Shown: positions 62,680 through 64,000 of the stretch, in pieces
How the letters are laid out: each line of letters opens with the position of its first letter
Position numbering within the stretch: position 1 is the first letter of the stretch
DNA from: Janthinobacterium lividum PAMC 25724
GTDB lineage: Bacteria; Pseudomonadota; Gammaproteobacteria; Burkholderiales; Burkholderiaceae_D
Direction of reading: 5' to 3'
NCBI GenBank assembly: GCA_000242815.2
Contig: AHHB01000014.1
Span: 62,001-126,000 of the forward strand
DNA length: 64,000 nucleotides
Made by a program: the position numbers and the translations under genes
Notes under the pieces: model-generated
Told to the model about the DNA's origin: nothing
The model's database searches: none
The model's input: the letters and a program-made list of their open reading frames with translations, nothing else

Positions 62680-64000
62680 ATGACCGACCTCAAAGCCGAT
62701 GCAGATGATAACTGGCTGCTCGACGAGGATGAGCCGGTGGCCAGCCCTGCCGGGCTGGCCGCGCCCGACCAGCGCCTGTGGCGTGTCTTGATCGTCGATG
62801 ATGACGTCGATGTGCATGCGGTCACGCGGCTGGCGCTGCGCAATGTCAGTTTCAAGGGCCGCGAGTTGGAACTGTTCTCCGCCTATAGCGGCAGCGAAGC
62901 GTATGACATCTTGCGCGATACGCCCGATATCGCGCTGGTGCTGCTCGACGTGGTGATGGAAACGGATGATGCAGGCCTGATCCTGGCCAAGCGCATCCGC
63001 GCCGATCTGAACAACGCCATCGTGCGCGTCGTGCTGCGCACGGGCCAGCCCGGTCAGGCGCCCGAGCAGCGCGTCATCATCGAATACGATATCAACGATT
63101 ACAAGGCCAAGACGGAACTGACGACGCAGAAGCTGTTTACCACCATCATCTCGGCTTTGCGTGCCTACGAGAGCCTGATGATGCTTGAGCGCAGCCGCAT
63201 AGGCCTGGTCAAGATCCTGGCCGGCGCCACCAATCTGTACCAGATCCGTTCGCTGCGCGAATTCGCTTCCGGCGTGCTCAACCAGGTTAGCGCCATCCTC
63301 GACGTGGGTGCCGACGGCGTGCTATGCCTGATGCAGGGCGGTGCCGGGCGGCCCGAGGTGGTCGCCGCTACGGGCACGTATGCCATGCTGGCCGAGACGG
63401 CAGCCCTGCCGATTGACCATGCGCTCACCCCCACCATCGCCAAGGCATTTGCGGAAAAGCGCAGCCAGTTCGAGCATCCGGCCAATGTGCTGTTCATCCA
63501 TACGGAAGGCAACCGCGAGCTGGCCATCTCCGTCACGCCGCCCTGGCCGCTGGCGCAGATCCAGCGCGACTTGCTGGAAGTATTTTGCCAGCGCATCGCC
63601 GCTGCCTTCGACAACCTGTACATGTTCGGCCAGCTGCGCAAGGCGCAGGAAGCGACTGTGGTGGCGTTGGCCGATCTGGCCGAGTTCCGCGACAGCAACT
63701 CGGGTGGCCATGTACGGCGGGTGCAGCAATTATCCGACGCCATCGCCCGACGCATGCATCAGCGCGGCGTGTATGCCGACGAACTCACGCCGCAGCTGCT
63801 TGACATGATCGGCCTGGCCAGCATCTTGCACGACGTCGGCAAGGTGGCCACGTCGGACGCCTTGCTGCTCAAGCCGGGCAGGCATACGGACGAGGAGCGG
63901 GCGCAGATGCAGCTGCATGCCAGTGTCGGGTGCACCATCCTCGAGCGCGCCGCCAATATGGTCGACGGCGTCAGTTATCTCACGTATGGCGCGCAGATCG
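62680..64000 (+). CDS. Response regulator with DUF3369 and HD-GYP domains (3' end beyond window)
   Basis: An open frame of at least 440 codons that runs off the window. The receiver domain (about residues 33-160) has LIVDDDVDVH with the acidic pocket and the phospho-Asp in VLLDVVMETDD. KAKTELTTQKLFTTIISALRAYESLM marks the DUF3369 region. The HD-GYP domain starts near residue 325, with LHDVGKVATSDALLLKPGR intact HD and the following DEERAQMQLHASVG. It probably hydrolyses cyclic di-GMP under phosphorylation control. AGGAG precedes the ATG. No histidine kinase is visible in the window. Confidence 0.9.
   Translation, partial: MTDLKADADDNWLLDEDEPVASPAGLAAPDQRLWRVLIVDDDVDVHAVTRLALRNVSFKGRELELFSAYSGSEAYDILRDTPDIALVLLDVVMETDDAGLILAKRIRADLNNAIVRVVLRTGQPGQAPEQRVIIEYDINDYKAKTELTTQKLFTTIISALRAYESLMMLERSRIGLVKILAGATNLYQIRSLREFASGVLNQVSAILDVGADGVLCLMQGGAGRPEVVAATGTYAMLAETAALPIDHALTPTIAKAFAEKRSQFEHPANVLFIHTEGNRELAISVTPPWPLAQIQRDLLEVFCQRIAAAFDNLYMFGQLRKAQEATVVALADLAEFRDSNSGGHVRRVQQLSDAIARRMHQRGVYADELTPQLLDMIGLASILHDVGKVATSDALLLKPGRHTDEERAQMQLHASVGCTILERAANMVDGVSYLTYGAQI

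Noticed and set aside
1-64000. CRISPR arrays, tRNA or rRNA genes, replication origin
   Set aside because: No regular spaced repeats, cloverleaf sequences, rRNA motifs or DnaA-box clusters were noticed on reading.

Overview
The window is ordinary chromosomal DNA of a Gram-negative betaproteobacterium. It most resembles Oxalobacteraceae (the Janthinobacterium / Massilia / Duganella group). The reasons are high GC with strongly GC-ending codons, Burkholderiales-type gene neighbourhoods (rhodanese-grxC-secB divergent from gpmA; COG0523 GTPase - dksA - hslV - hslU; metK / ahcY / holin-like / metF), a general porin of the betaproteobacterial type, and intergenic palindromes of the GTGCCGGGGTC type, which I recall from this family. 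The placement comes from reading alone; no search was run. No phage, CRISPR array, tRNA, rRNA or complete insertion sequence was seen.

Layout. 0-2.2 kb: leftward redox/export block (rhodanese, grxC, secB, SH3 protein). 2.2-6.9 kb: gpmA, EnvC-like amidase activator, S41 carboxyl-terminal protease, ThiF/MoeB-like E1 enzyme. 6.9-18.0 kb: a complete type II secretion operon in the order G-H-I-J-K-L-M-N-D-E-F-C, a circular permutation of the D-E-F-C-G-...-N order of other Burkholderiales, followed at once by a patatin/beta-barrel (type Vd, PlpD-like) lipase. 20.3-29.0 kb: leftward genes for an XRE regulator, HslVU with a textbook heat-shock promoter, a DksA lacking most zinc ligands, a His-rich COG0523 GTPase, XerC, a DUF484 protein and a porin. 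29.4-33.6 kb: a frameshifted SEL1-repeat gene, then dapF and two tandem lipid A-type acyltransferases leftward. 33.7-39.1 kb: a methyl-cycle block with a candidate SAM-II-type riboswitch before metK, a SAH riboswitch before a frameshifted ahcY, then metF and, convergent to it, 5-formyl-THF cyclo-ligase. 39.2-43.8 kb: lytic transglycosylase, GST, CCA-adding enzyme, GNAT protein. 43.8-49.4 kb: Lrp/AsnC regulator divergent from hppD, then a giant indolepyruvate ferredoxin oxidoreductase (aromatic amino acid catabolism). 49.5-55.9 kb: S41 lipoprotein peptidase, TonB-dependent receptor, M14 carboxypeptidase. 56-64 kb: CPA2 antiporter, ttcA, folB, a FolM-like SDR, a MidA-family methyltransferase, a membrane-anchored J-domain protein and a DUF3369/HD-GYP response regulator cut by the window end.

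How the genes work together. The methyl-cycle block links SAM synthesis, SAH removal and one-carbon supply, with two metabolite-sensing leaders a few kilobases apart. HslVU sits beside stringent-response and zinc-related genes and has its own sigma-32 promoter. The T2SS operon builds the full export machine except the prepilin peptidase, which must lie elsewhere.

No wholly new system is evident. The best leads are the riboswitch pair around the methyl cycle, the single-base frameshifts in ahcY and the SEL1 gene (sequencing error or true loss), the cysteine-poor DksA beside a metal-chaperone GTPase, a CCA-adding enzyme whose HD motif is gone, and several perfect dyads at promoters.
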